The translations under genes were made by a program, and so were the position numbers. DNA of 64,000 nucleotides, taken from NCBI GenBank assembly GCA_003116995.1, contig BDSL01000058.1:62001-126000 (forward strand), given 5' to 3'. The notes beneath the pieces are model-generated. The model saw nothing but the letters and a program-made list of their open reading frames with translations. It was not told the DNA's origin and did not search any database. Numbering within the stretch: position 1 is the first letter of the stretch; every line of letters starts with the position of its first letter. Below are positions 11,833 through 24,104 of the stretch, in pieces. Source of the DNA: Yamagishiella unicocca (Eukaryota; Chlorophyta; Chlorophyceae; Chlamydomonadales; Volvocaceae).

Positions 11833-11837
11833 TGTAA
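11833..11837 (+). terminator. Candidate TGTAA poly(A) signal for the first + gene
   Basis: TGTAA 837 bases after the stop at 10996. Other candidates are at 11051 and 11417, so which one is used cannot be decided from sequence. Confidence 0.3.
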
Positions 11838-11991
11838 ATATAAGTGGTATGATCCCGGCTCGCCAAGGCACACTTGCGCAAGTCGTGAGAACCCGGACGA
11901 CACCCACCGGGCTACTACGCATGGCCGCACCCGCCGCCGCGACAGCGTAGAAATGCAGCAGAAGTACATATAATCCAACGAACCTGACAGC

Positions 11992-12034
11992 TATGTGTGC
12001 AGTAATACCTACAATTATGTGTGCAGTAATACCT
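11992..12034. repeat. 24-bp direct repeat, about 1.8 copies
   Basis: The unit TATGTGTGCAGTAATACCTA is repeated directly with no spacer. Noncoding. Confidence 0.8.
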
Positions 12035-12978
12035 GCACCGCACGATCCCCAAATGCACCAGCAGTGCATCACGGCGACACCGGCACGACCATGGGGTGCA
12101 GTGCGGTGGCGCCCGCCCTGCCATCGTGTCCGACCCAGTGCATAAATTTTGTGTCATATAATAAGAACAAGAACAGCGTCGAAAGGAGCGAAAACCGGGA
12201 GTATCAGACGTGCTAACCGTTGATGGAGGACTTGGAACCACCCACCAAACCCACACTAATTCGATGGCGGGTATGCAGCCGTGGGGCCTTGACGTTAGGA
12301 CCTCAGAAGCGCGGCTAGGACTGCCCATGCATAAAATATATACAAACCTAGGATGCCGATGCCACCACCGACGGCGCACCGCGCAAAATCGTCCCGATCC
12401 AAGCGCCGGCATGGGATCGCAAGTTCCAGCCTGGATCCATCACACATGTACGATTTGGATGGCGCGTGACAGAAGTTCAGTGACGGATCCAAATACACCC
12501 ACCATCAGAAAGCGCTAACACCTTCCTTAACCCTACACCCTTTACCCTCCACGAAACCAACACTTATGCCAAGTGGCAGAAAAAACGGTGTCCACACATA
12601 CCCTTCCCAGCAACCGTTGCTTATGCCGAACGAACGCCAGTTTCCGGTTAACAATCGTTCCTTTCATTGTCTAGACCCTGAACGCGGTTGGTGCGAGAGA
12701 AACCTCTATGGCAAGTCGCTTGCAGGGATGATGTTGCAAACAGCTTGGCTATCGGCTGCATGCAAGGTCGGCTGTCGCGTAACTAGACATCGAGGCCCAA
12801 CAAGATCTGCCAATCTCCTACCGTGCCCTTTCGGCAGTCCTTCCCGATGAAGGTTCTTATAAACAGCAACAGTACATGACCCGGTCCCGCCGCCAAACCC
12901 AACTTTATCTCTCAGAAACCAGTTTGCAAGTCATCAAAGTTTAATGCCTTCACATTAGACCGCACAGCGCTGCTGCCC

Positions 12979-15900
12979 TCACACCGCTTCGGCAGGCGCC
13001 GGCTTCGTACCAGACTTTCCGTTTTCGTCGCTCCGCAGTTCAATCGATGTGTCGGCGGCGACGGCGGCCTTATCGTGGATCGTTGAGGAAGCATGCGCCA
13101 TCGTGGCTGCCATCTCCTCCAGCTCCCGCTCGAGTCCCTCGATGCGCGCCCGGTTGCGCGCAAGCTCCTCAGCCTCCAGTACCTCGTAAGGCTTGAACAC
13201 CTCGGGCTGGGGGGCGGGGAGGGGAGGGAAGCCGCAGCGCGCGGTTCGTCAGCGTCGACGAATAGGTCGAGTATCACTTTGACGTGGGGCGTGACGGGAA
13301 CTGATGATGGCAGCGACCGCGTGTGGACGAGGAAAAAAGAACCCGACCGGCAGCCATCACGTAATGATGCTCGTCCGGGCAATCACCACATGAATGGATG
13401 ACGCGCCGTTTGGTGGTGCGCTGCGCGCACATGCTGCATGCGTCCTAGCGCAGAGGGGTCAACGACTGCTACGACAGCGACGTACGCAAAGCCCGGCAAA
13501 GCCCGGCGGTGTGCTGCACACCTTCGCAGACTCTAGGACGTCCCGGAACGACTTGCGGTACAGCGGCGCCGTGATCAGGTCGTACGCGAGCAGCAGAATG
13601 TACAGCAGCAGGTAGGTGCACACTCCAGCGATGATGCCGTACCTGTGGACGGTCAGGCGGAAGAGGCGGCGGGCGGCTACGTTAACAGGAGGTGGCGTGT
13701 GACAGTTAAGGACAGGCTTGGAACGAAACGAAGGTGAAACGGAGAGGGCACCGCTGCGCGGACCGATACCCCATCTGGCTGGCGGCTGCCAAGTAACGCC
13801 CAGGGGGCCCGCTGGGCAGACCCAGCCCTCAGCATTCCCGCAGCCCAGGCGACACGTCAGCTCAGCTCCTGATACGTCGGCGCTCAGCAGCCACTCACGC
13901 GATGGAGTAGGTTAGCGGAATAACCGCCACAGTGAGGAAGGCGGGGATGGACTGCTGGTAGTCCTTCCATTCGATGTCCAGAAGGTTCTCGATCATCAGC
14001 GCCCCCACGAGGATGAGCGCGGGGCCGGTGGCGTACGGCGGGATGGACGAGATGATGGGCGCAAAAAACATGGCGATGAAGAAGTAAAAGCCTGCACGCA
14101 ACAATATGCGCGCGAGTCAGCAGCGGAGGGGTAGGGGCCGTTGGGAGCGGTTTTGGATCCCCCCCTGGAGCACTATTTGCGGGGACGCCGCTGGGCGTGT
14201 TGCGGCTGGGTGGCGCCAAATGCAAAAGGAATGTCGAAAACAGCAAATGGCGAAGGCAGGGCGGCGGCGGCGCTCACCAATCATGATGGCGGTTATGCCG
14301 GTGCGACCCCCCTCGCGAATACCTGCAGGGAAACAAGGGGGGGGGAGGGAAAAAGATAGTTCCGCGAATCCACGGCTGACAAACCAAGGGAAGGATGGGA
14401 GGAGGGTAAGGGAGGGCCGCCTGGGGCGATCCGTGGCACCCAGCACTACAGCACAAGGCGATGTGGGTCAATGGCCGCTGGACACATCAATCGATCGCGT
14501 CCTAAAAGGCTAAGAACCATCACATCAGCACCTTCTTTTGCCGACCGCCAAAACCCTAATGGCCCCATTAGGAGATGCGACCCACCGGTGGCGGACTCGA
14601 CGTAGACAGTGAGAGGCGGGATGCCCAGCAGGGCGCCGACCCAGATGGAGGTCGCATCCACACAGAAGGCGGCCGTCATCCGTGGGAAGGTCTTGGTGAC
14701 GGGGTGGATGAAGCCTGGCACCCGCTTGTTGATGTAGTTGGCCATGGAGAAGAAGGTGCCGGTGCAGTCCAGCAGGTCCAGGTACAGGAAGGTGATCAGC
14801 GCCGTCCACAGCTGAGACGTGCCGAACCTGCGCATGGCAGTCCATTGGTTTGTTGGTTTGGCTGTGGTTGTGAGTTGGTCGGGAGGGATTGATCAATTGC
14901 CGTTGTCATGTCACGGATGCACAAGGTAGAGGCCCCTTCCGCCCCACGAGGCCACGACCGGCCTCTCGGCAAACAGGGACCAGGACGACTTCACCCGCCG
15001 CCAGCCCCGGCGTTCTCTCGACCCCAAGTGTAAAGCGACGCATTGTCGGACCCCCTCCTCTTGCCAAAACCATGTTGAAACACCCCGGCTCCAGACACTC
15101 ACGCTCCGAAATGCATCTCGAGGTCCGTGAACGAGGTGTCGGGCACCTCCACAACCTTCTTGAAGTACTCCTGACGCGCCGCGCCGCCTACAGCAACAAA
15201 GCGAGGAGGACGCGCAACCAACACCAGTGCATCAGGCGGCGTCCAGCGGCCAACGGCGCAGGCACAACTCGGAGCCCGTGTCGTGCGCCCTTCACGTCAT
15301 GCCGCCAAATCTGCACCCACCGGGGATCTGGCTTGAGGCGCCCAGGTACGACGCATCGTGATCCGGGATCCACGAGACGAAGGTGACGAACAGGATGGCC
15401 ACCATGATCGCGCCGCGGAATCCGCGAGCCATGAGGACGACCATGAGGACGCCGCCCATGATGCCCAGCCAGAGCGAGGCGCTGCGCATCTTCATCTTGT
15501 TGACTGCGCAACCGCAGAGGAGGAAAGGTGATGCAGAGGAGGAGGAGGAGGCGAAGGCAACGACACACACGGTTAAACGCACGACCCACATGACGGCGGA
15601 AGGAACAGTGGTGTCGCAAAAACGCATGTGGCACCCGCGCCATTGCAGCGGTGCGGCCATTGCGGAAACCCACATCCCAACACCACGTGACGCGGCGGGG
15701 AGCACAGCCCTTGTGCCGTACAGCACTACGTACGACTACACGGCGGCGGCGGTGCCGACGGCGGCGGCGCTTCACAACTCACTGCATGCGTAGTTGGGCG
15801 AGGCTGGTCCGAGGTTCGGGGGCAGGAGGGTTCCGTTCACCACTGAGCAGACCGAGGAGGTGTCCTGGATGGTGTACATGGGGGCGCGGTCCTGGATGCG

Positions 15901-18271
15901 GCAGCCGCCCAGAGTCACAAGGGTGGCGGACTCGAAGGCGATCAGCCCGATGCCGTTGGCGGTCTGGAAGGGGAAGGGGGCGGAGCAAGGCGCGGGCAGA
16001 GGAGCGGCAGGAGGTGGGTGGTTGGCATGCCACAGGCAAGAGGTGCAGGCCCCAGAGTGATGGGTTCGCAGCAAGTACGGCGGAGCAGAGCAGTCTGCGC
16101 CGTACACCGCTCGAACGACTGACCTGCATGCCGATGAAGGCTAGGAAGAGGCCGATGCCGCCCGATGTGGCCTGCGGCGGACGAGGGTGGCAGGTCACGT
16201 CAGATCAGGTCATGCTGGGAAGAGGTGGCGACTACTAACACCACCACCACCACCCGCTCTCCGCTGTCGTGCGGCTACAAGAATGCGCTCTCGGCATAAC
16301 CGTTCCTTGCTTTAGTGAGCGGCTACCGCCAATCCATAAGAGTCAGGGGCGTATTTGCATCTGTGCGTCCAGCTCCTTCGCAGCCCTGCCAGCCGCCCCG
16401 CTAAGCCCGACGCACCAACATGATGCTCTTGGGAATAATTTGGGTGATGCGACCTCGGAGGCCGGAGATGGAGATGGCAAAGAAGATCCAGCCCTGTTGG
16501 GGAGGTGTGAAAGGGAGGCGGGGAGGTCATTGCCCAATTAGGCTCGGGCTGGTGGGTCGGTGCGGGGCGGCACTGCTGCGAGGACCTTGCTGGGGGCACG
16601 GCAGCGAGAGGCGCAGCAGAAAGAATCGTCGTGTTTGATAAGCCCTCGTGCAAACATCGGTGGCTAAGCGTCAACCCCATGACGTAATTGCTGATAGGCG
16701 GTGTCGGTAGGGTCGCAACGGGCCTCGAAGCGGCGGGGACTGCCGGGACACACAGTGCAGCGCATACGTAACGGACCACCAGGACCGGTTCGTGTCGTAC
16801 CTCGATGAAGCAAGCTGCGAGCGCGTCCTGGTAGGAGATCTGTGGGTTTTGTGGGGTGGAGGGTTGGAGGGTTGGAGGGGTTGGCACGGGAGGGACGGCG
16901 AGCCCCAACAGGAAGGCTGCTGCGGCAAACGGAACCGACAAACGAAAAAACGATACTGGCGGCTAGCACTCTACTGCCGCGGTTAGTAGCACATGGTTCA
17001 GCGACACGTTGCGGGACCGCTGCGATACAGACGTAAGGCCATGAGTGGCGCTGAAGAGCCAGGAAACAATGCCCCAACGCGCCCCAACGCGCTTGTGCGT
17101 ATACAAAGCTAGGCGTGACAGGCCCAGCGGGACGCGCACGGGGGCAGGCGGTTGGCGGGGCAGTACTTGCCATTCCGTTGCTGCCGAAGAAGCCGACGAC
17201 CGTATATGTGAAGTAGGCGTTGATGCCCATTCCTGGGGCGAGTCCAAAAGGCAGGTTGCCCGCAAGGCCCATCAGGACGCACGCTACGAAACTGGCGACG
17301 GCGGTGGCGGTGACCATGGAGCGCTTGGCCTTCTCCTGTTACCGTGTGTGAGGGGAAGGGGTGCGTGTGAGGGGAGGGGAGGACTATGTTAGGATTTGAG
17401 AGTGTTGGCGCCAAGGGAAGGTTGCCACCCAGATGGCGCAAGGGGCCGCGATGGAAGGCGCGTTGCACGCTACCGCGGCGGCAGGCCGTCGGGATGGCGA
17501 AGGGCGTAAAACAAATTCAGTTGACGGCTTCAGAGTATGTAGGGCGTGGTAGGGGACAAGGCGACGCAATCGTGAGTCGTCCGAGGCGAGGGATGGTCAA
17601 GCGTGACGAAGTTTCGCACCTTACAGGCCAGGTAGCCGGGGTCAAAACCATCGCCGGTGCCGAACATGCATCCCGGTTGGCCTGTGTTGAACTCGCAGTC
17701 GTTGACGCTGCAGGGGCCGCCCGTGTCGGACACGATGGCGCCGTTGACGGCCAGGATGTAAGCCATAGTCAAGAAGGTCACCGTGCCGGCGCGCAGCTCT
17801 GTCGTGAACTTGGTCTTCCTCTCCTTGAGGCAGAAGTACGATCCAACCTGTTACGTGAGGGGGTGCCACAGGGGGGACGATAAACATGGCCATATTACGA
17901 AAGAAGCCCGCGGCCGGACAGGATAGGCTGGTTGCGGAACTGTAATAAAGCGTATACCCTCGAGGGTCATTAGGCACGGATCAAGCTTGTGCTTCGCACT
18001 AAATGCTGCACTCAACGTAAGTCTAGGGCTTCTCTGCAACTGCGACACCACAGCACTCTAAGCACGATGCTTAAACCGAATCGTCGCATACAGCAATAGT
18101 TTTGAAAACTGCTCAATCATTACCGGTTTGTGTACCCGTGACCCCGTCTACCCAAGCAGCAGCGCACGTGGCAACTCACAGCCAAATCTTACTCACCAAA
18201 CTATTCTCCACCACATGGTTCAACCGATCCAATACGCCGACTGGCTCATTGGTTGGCGTCTCGCTGGCCAT
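12979..18271 (-). CDS. AZG: AZG-type purine (adenine/guanine/hypoxanthine) permease
   Basis: Exons on -: 18271-18197, 17847-17620, 17335-17171, 16839-16801, 16493-16416, 16171-16124, 15963-15783, 15503-15321, 15187-15103, 14827-14586, 14322-14278, 14091-13899, 13642-13522, 13206-12979; 636 codons, all junctions in frame. Family hallmarks are [20 protein letters not shown], the [17 protein letters not shown] motif (about residues 127-143) and GIREGGRTG (about 441-449). By homology to Aspergillus AzgA and plant AZG1/AZG2 it is a proton-coupled nucleobase transporter with about 14 membrane segments. The start ATG 18271 (ATGGCC) gives [12 protein letters not shown]. The last 70 residues form a charged, coiled-coil-like tail ([20 protein letters not shown]) beyond the membrane core. 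The intron after exon 3 begins GCAAGT, so it is a GC-AG intron. AZG1 versus AZG2 identity is not resolved. Confidence 0.93.
14361..14389 (+). repeat. Dispersed 29-bp element, copy in AZG intron
   Basis: The 29-bp sequence beginning TCCGCGAATCCACGGC matches the reverse complement of 27717-27745 at 27 of 29 positions. It lies in the AZG intron 14323-14585. Confidence 0.75.
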
Positions 18272-20523
18272 TCTGGCGCTTGCACTTAAGGGTTCTTCCT
18301 TAGGACTCTCACAGGTTGTGAACCAGTGAGTATGTAGTAAACAAGTATATATACACCTAAATGCGCGCGTAATAAGTAAAAAGCACGATGTCGCCGCCCC
18401 TCGCTGCGTCGGTTTCGTACACAAGGTTGCCTGAGTGCGTTTTAGATTCGGCTCCAGTTCCTTCCCTGTCAGAATGATGTGCCGATTGATCGAGTATAGG
18501 CTGCACGTCAGATTTAAGCCTTTCCGCAGATACCAAGTCGCCTCCCTTCTCACACATGGGAAGTTTGAGGGCCTTATCAATTCAACTGTTCCGTCCAGGT
18601 GCTAAGAAAGTGCACTGCGAAATCTCATAATCGACGGAACGAGGTGTAATGTTGATGGCAAAGAACACGTCCCAACAGTGGTAACGAGTGCACGTGGGCA
18701 GCGTTTTTAGAAACTGGGACGCACAGGCGGTGCGCTGGTGCCCATAATTTGCGGTACACAGGTATGCTTGTTGCCTCTCAGGAAACGGTGAGCTTGCCAA
18801 TAAAAACGAGCAGTGCCGGCATCGATCACGGATAGAAGTTGCAAACCACGTGGGGCAGGTGCCTCCACGTTTCCGTCGCCCGTCGCACCAATGGCTAGGC
18901 GTGGCCTCAGCCATTTCTGCATTCAAATTAGTTAGAAATAAGCTTATTCCAGCTGTGCCAAGGCAAAGCAAACAGCGACGCGCGCGCTCGACATTCGAGC
19001 GGCAGTCGAGCTCGCATTACAAGCCTCGATGAACTGTTTCTGGAGCGCGTCGTGTTGCTATTTATGGGTGGGCCGCGGGAGGGCAGAGAGGCGCTTCCCG
19101 GGTTTGCCAGGGCTTGCCTAAGACGCTTCAGGAAGCACCCGCGGCACCCGGGTCAGTTTTGTCATCACGGTGCGGATCCCCGAAGTTCTTGATTTGGGAC
19201 AACGTCCACCGCGCAGTCGCCTGCAAGCACCCACGAGTGGAAGCACGGGCGCTGCCGTGCGTGCCGTGGGAAGTGGTGATACGATCCGCCCGGCTGTGGC
19301 TTGCGCACGTACGGCAACCGCCTCAAAAGTGCTCCTTGGAAAAGGACCTTCCGCCAGAAGGCTGCCAACACCCGGCGGGAAATGTCCCAATGGGTCGGCG
19401 GTATGGACGTGGGGCTCTGCCTCCCGCCACTACCAGAGCGAGCCACCGCACAACCCGCATCAGACTCGCTTTGCGTAATTTGTGTCTGTGTCGGTGCTTG
19501 TTTTCCACCAAGGTTAGCGATGCTCGGCCAAGCCCAAGTGCAGGTGGCCCAAGGATGGGTGCGGAGAGGGCTGCAGGGCGAGGGGTTGCTAGTAAACACT
19601 TGGAGCCGTTGGCGTTGCGCGAAAGGGAAGACACACATCGGGAAAGCAGACATCGCCGCGGAGGGTTTCTAGTCCTATCCACAAAGGACAAGCCGGCAAA
19701 CCGCTGGCCGTATGACGTCGCATAGGCAAGGTAGCCTGAACCTGAAGGAAAAGCCACGGCTGTGGTAATAAAAGAAGCAAAACTGCTCAAAACTGGGTCC
19801 GCTCGGAGCCCAATCCAATCCAAAAACAGATCACGCAAACGGCCAGAACCGGTGCAAGGCACTGTCCGGCTTGAAGGGCGGCATAAGTCGATGCCCCCGG
19901 TGCCGTACAGCTTCCCAGCCACCTGCGGGCCGGTGCCGGTACGAATGGACGCGATGCGGCAACTGCGCCCTTGCGCCCTTGCGCCCTTCACTCAACACGC
20001 ACAACAGACAACGCGGCTCGCTTGTAGGTGTCGGCAAACATGCCCGCGGATGCAGTCAGTGGTCACGAGGAGCCGTGGCACCCAAACATGATAATAAAAA
20101 ACCAGCAATAAGCTCACGCCTGGACCCCTCCAGGTCCCCGGACCCCTCCAGCCCCCCCGGACGGACCCCCGCCAATGCGGATCGGTTGTCGCCCGACGTG
20201 GGGTGGTGGTCCCCGCTCCGAGACTCCGCTGTGCCAGTCAGCCTCCCCCCGCGGCGCCCCTGGCCGACCCACGCCAGGGCAGGGCACCCTTGAGTCAGCG
20301 ACGTGCGGTGAGCAGTGTCCGCCTGCCCCAGACGCCCCGCTCAGCCAGAGCCGCCATTGCTCCATCCCCTTGTCGCGATGCACGAGGCGCGCCAGCCGTG
20401 GCGTCACTCCGGCCGCCGACAGAGGGTCGCGCCCCCACCAGCTCTGGCAGGAGATGGTTCAGAGGAGGAGAGAGAGCAGGAGGGAGGCGTACGACCAAGA
20501 CCGTTTCGGCGTACGACTGGTTA
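18272..20523. other. Region between methyltransferase stop and AZG start
   Basis: Both flanking genes are on the - strand, so this contains the methyltransferase 3' UTR and the AZG promoter. A TTACA (TGTAA on -) at 19017-19021 is a distant poly(A) candidate. Local duplications occur near 20,128-20,150 (GGACCCCTCCAG) and 19,970 (GCGCCCTTGC). The open frames here look like chance. Confidence 0.5.
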
Positions 20524-22660
20524 TCATTTCGTCAGGATGTAAATGTAAGCCACGTCGTCGCGAAAGGCCACTGGGCCGCCCCCGCCGCCGCCGCAGCTGC
20601 CTTTTTGGCTGCCCTCCGCTTCCAGCTCCTTCTGCTCGCCCTCCTCCCGCCCCTCCTGGTAGTCCTCGAGCTTCTCCGGCCCGGGCACCGCGGTCTTACT
20701 CGCGTACTCCAAGGGGGGAAGCAGCACCCGCTTGACCTGCCGGACGGCAAACCACGGCAAGGAGGCAGTGCGGCGCCATGTTAACCGCAGCAGCAGCAGC
20801 AGCAGCAGCAGCCGCAGGTTTGGGCTTCCTCCGCCCGGTCAGATGCGATATGCAAAGGGAGAGGCAGCAGCGATGGACGGAAGCGGGTGCCACCCAGGGT
20901 GCGAGTGCTAGTGCCAGTGCGAGTGCGAGGCCGAGGGCGCACGAGAGGGCGCTCGCCTTGTTTCCCCCCCCCCTCGTCGGTGCGCAGGAATGCAACCAAC
21001 CCACGAGACGTCCGTGCAGCGCCCCAGGACACCAGGACACCAGCGCAGCGCAGTGCCGTCAACCAGGCCAGCCAGCCCGGGAGTCGCATATCGCACACCT
21101 CGGCGTCACGAGTCCCGGCCGCACCTGGATGTCGTGCCAGTAGACGTTGGTGGCGCCCGCCGTCGCCGCTGACGTCAGCGAGTACAGGTCCTTGCGGTCG
21201 GCAGGAGGCGAGTGGGAGACGGAGATCCACACTCCAGGGGTGGTCATGCGGTTCCATACGTTGTTGATGGCGGCGGCGGACAGGTCGATGCCGTTGGGGG
21301 AAGTCAGCAGGCAGTCGATAAGGCCCTGCAGGCGGGAAGGGAAGGCGGGAGGCCTGGGAGGAGGTGCGGGGCAGACCACGAATGCCCATCTGCCCGCCGT
21401 GGCCGCGCTGCGCTGCGCTGCGCGGGGCTATGATATGGACTTCCTGAACCTGAACGTTTCGGATGTTCTGAACGACACCTGACATCACCTCATCCCCACA
21501 TCCTAAACACGCTACCTGATGGCCACCGCGCACACCAACCAGGTGTCCACACCTCCCCACTCCGCACGTGCGTGGCGCCGCAACGCGCAGCCGCGCAGCC
21601 CCACAGCGCGCAGCGCGCAGCTCACGCACCTTGTCCACCACAAGCCCGAAGCGCTGGCCATCCGCATCCACCTCGGGCCACTCCAAATCTGTCACGTCCT
21701 GCTGCACGACACAGATGCCGCCCCGGGGGGGCTGCACCGTCCGCCTGCGGTGCTCATTGGTGACGACCTCCGCGAAGTCGAGTACAGTGATCGGCGTGTA
21801 GCCACTGCAGGACGGTGTGTGCATGTGTGAATGTTTGTGTGTATAAGGGGCCCGGTGGTAAGGAGGTGGGGGCCGGGGGCGGGGAGCGGGGGAATGCTGG
21901 TGGGGCTGGCGGGATTGGGGAATGCTTTGTGAGGCGGAGGCAGGGTTGCAAAAAAGACCGGTTTGCGCGACGTGGGAAGTATAGTTGGCGCATAGACTTT
22001 GGACGCCTGGTTCCTTCCCCCCTCCCATGTCGAGTAACCGGTTCTCTTCTGTGACCTCCCCCACATCCGCCTCCAGCAACCAGAAACGACATTTTTGAGG
22101 AAAACTCCATGATAGGACGCTAGGGTCCATCGACTAAGATAGCAGTTGCCGCCGCCCCTGACTGCCACTGCTGGCGCCGGCTGTAACAGCCACAACAACC
22201 CGAAACCGCAGCGTGCGACATCATCTGGTCCTATATGAGAGACATAGGTAGCCATGGCAAAAGTAGAGGCAGCTACACGGACCTGTCGTACAATTCCTCA
22301 GCAAAGGTGGACAACCCGGTGCCTAGTAGCAGGATAGCTGGGAGCGGCCGCTTCCACTGAGAGAGGTAGTGGAGAACTACCCTCCGTAGCGTAGAGTACT
22401 GACACAGCCTGATAGGGGGCGCAGCCGTCGGGCGAAGGGGCGGACGTCCAGCAGTTTGTCATGGCGCATGTAAAGGCCGACAAAACCCTACAACTAGGAG
22501 ACCGTAACCAAGACCAGGCAACACAATAAGCAACCGCATGCGGCGTGCACTGTGAACTATGTTGCTAGTCATGCAAAGTTTACTCTGCGCACCAGTCGAT
22601 GTGTTCACCGTCCGATTCTTTGTAGTAATTTTCCCAGTGCGCCTGGGTTGCGAAGGCCAT
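20524..22660 (-). CDS. METTL12/13-like SAM-dependent methyltransferase
   Basis: Exons on -: 22660-22584, 22408-22283, 21804-21630, 21325-21125, 20736-20524; 263 residues, all junctions in frame. The start MAFATQAHWENYYKE..EHIDW is the typical opening of the class I methyltransferases related to EEF1A-KNMT (METTL13) and CSKMT (METTL12). Motif I reads ILLLGTGLSTFAEELYD (about residues 51-67), where the family usually has GCGNS. The acidic strand-2 motif is TVLDFAEVV and the later motif is FGLVVDKGLIDCLL. This family methylates lysines or N-termini of proteins such as elongation factor 1A; the substrate here is unknown. The protein ends soon after an acidic KLEDYQEGREEGEQKELEAE stretch and a glycine run. 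It is divergently arranged with the succinate/fumarate carrier, 508 bp between the ATGs. Confidence 0.88.
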
Positions 22661-23168
22661 TCCCTTTTACGAATATCAAGTAAAAATGGCCGAGAGGGTT
22701 CAGTGCAAATGCACATGCCGGTGTAAGGCCCTCGAGGAAGAGCAAACATCCGAAGTGCAATGCGCGGTAAGCCTTTCATTACGGTGGCGCTGACAAGCTA
22801 ATCAGCTTGTTACCACTGCGCTCTTGCCGGCGAGCCTACTCCGCTACCAGACGAACATCACGCGGAACCCAAAACGTGTTTGTGTGCGTTCTATATAATC
22901 GCGCGCTGCTTCGCAACTTCAGACGTAGTTGCACGCTTCTGCGTTTTGAAGGTATTTGTAGTGCTTGCCAGCAAGAGCCAGTGCTGAGTCGCCGCCGGAG
23001 GCACGCGGGAGGTTGACGCCCAACGGCCGCGCACCCGCCCGCCCAGCTTGGACGCACAGCAGCGCGTAGGCCAGTCGCTCTTTCTTCTGGTATCTATCGT
23101 TCCACAGCTGCGACCGCAGTGCCTGGTCCTCGCCTGGCGGCCTCGCGTGTTGGCGTTTCAGCGCACGA
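22661..23168. promoter_or_regulatory. Divergent promoter, methyltransferase / SFC1
   Basis: The 508 bases between two divergent ATGs must carry both promoters and 5' UTRs. TATATAA at 22892-22898 on + is the best TATA-box candidate for the carrier gene and would give a 5' UTR of about 240 bases. No equivalent stands out on the other strand. Confidence 0.4.
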
Positions 23169-24104
23169 ATGGCGGAGGAGAAAAAGTTCTCCCACTCCCA
23201 TGTCTCGCCTGCCGTCAAGGGCTTTGCTGGCTCTATCGGAGGCGTTGCTGAGGCATGCTGCCTGCAGCCTATGGACGTGATCAAGACGCGCTTGCAGCTC
23301 GATAAGGTCGGCAAGTACAAGGGAATCATTGACTGCGGCCGCACGATATACACCGAGGAGGGCGTCGGGGCGCTGTGGAAGGGCCTAACGCCCTTCGCGA
23401 CGCACCTCACCCTGAAGTACGCGCTGCGCATGGGATCCAACAGCGTCTACCAGGGCATGCTGCGGGACGAGCAAGGCAAGATCACTGGCGGGGGCCGCAT
23501 GCTCGCCGGCTTCCTAGCTGGCATCACCGAGGCGCTCATCATCGTCACGCCCTTTGAAGTGGTCAAGATCCGGCTGCAGCAGCAGAAAGGCCTCGCGAAG
23601 GAGCACCTCAAGTACAAGGGGCCCATCAACTGCGCTGCCACGGTGCTGCGAGAGGAGGGGCTGCGCGGCATGTGGTCGGGCGCCACCCCTACCATCTTGC
23701 GGAACGGAACCAACCAGATGTGCCTCTTCTGGGCAAAGAACAACGCAGATGCGATGTTATGGGATAAGCACGAGGGCGACGGCAAGATCCTGACTCCAGT
23801 GCAGTCCATGACGTCGGGCTTCCTCGCTGCGTTGCTGGGGCCGATCGCGACAGGGCCGTTCGACGTGGCCAAGACGCGGCTGATGGCTCAGACCAAGACA
23901 TCAGAAGGGGTGCGCTACAAGGGCTTCTTCGATGCGCTGGCGCGTATCCCTAGGGAGGAGGGCATCAAGGCCATGTGGAAGGGCCTGCTGCCTAGGTTGC
24001 TGCGCATTCCCCCGGGTCAGGCGATTGTATGGGGTGTGAGCGACCAGATTACGGGGTACTTTGAGAAGCAGGCGCTCGTGAAGTCGGGCCAGATGGCAGC
24101 GTGA
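23169..24104 (+). CDS. SFC1: Mitochondrial succinate/fumarate carrier
   Basis: A single uninterrupted 311-codon frame, ATG in good context (gaATGGCG). It shows the three tandem mitochondrial-carrier repeats, each with the PX(D/E)XXKXR signature: PMDVIKTRLQ, PFEVVKIRLQQQ and PFDVAKTRLM. The segments EACCLQP, ALWKGLTPFATHLTLKY, LRMGSN, LWDKHEGDGKIL and LLPRLLRIPPGQAI match plant and yeast SFC1/ACR1 closely. The protein sits in the mitochondrial inner membrane and exchanges cytosolic succinate for matrix fumarate, linking the glyoxylate cycle with gluconeogenesis and acetate use. Length is normal for the family. It is the only intronless gene among the confidently assigned conserved ones here except the short HNH gene, which could reflect a retrocopy or intron loss. 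A TGTAA lies 194 bases past the stop. Confidence 0.97.
   Translation: MAEEKKFSHSHVSPAVKGFAGSIGGVAEACCLQPMDVIKTRLQLDKVGKYKGIIDCGRTIYTEEGVGALWKGLTPFATHLTLKYALRMGSNSVYQGMLRDEQGKITGGGRMLAGFLAGITEALIIVTPFEVVKIRLQQQKGLAKEHLKYKGPINCAATVLREEGLRGMWSGATPTILRNGTNQMCLFWAKNNADAMLWDKHEGDGKILTPVQSMTSGFLAALLGPIATGPFDVAKTRLMAQTKTSEGVRYKGFFDALARIPREEGIKAMWKGLLPRLLRIPPGQAIVWGVSDQITGYFEKQALVKSGQMAA

Larger units (their letters stand above)
10997..12978. other. Convergent 3' region between two genes
   Basis: This stretch lies between the stop of the + strand gene at 10996 and the stop of the - strand permease at 12979. It contains a 24-bp x3 tandem repeat (11164-11235), a second short tandem repeat (11992-12034) and candidate poly(A) signals for both strands near 11,812-11,837. 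No coding gene is recognised. Confidence 0.6.
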
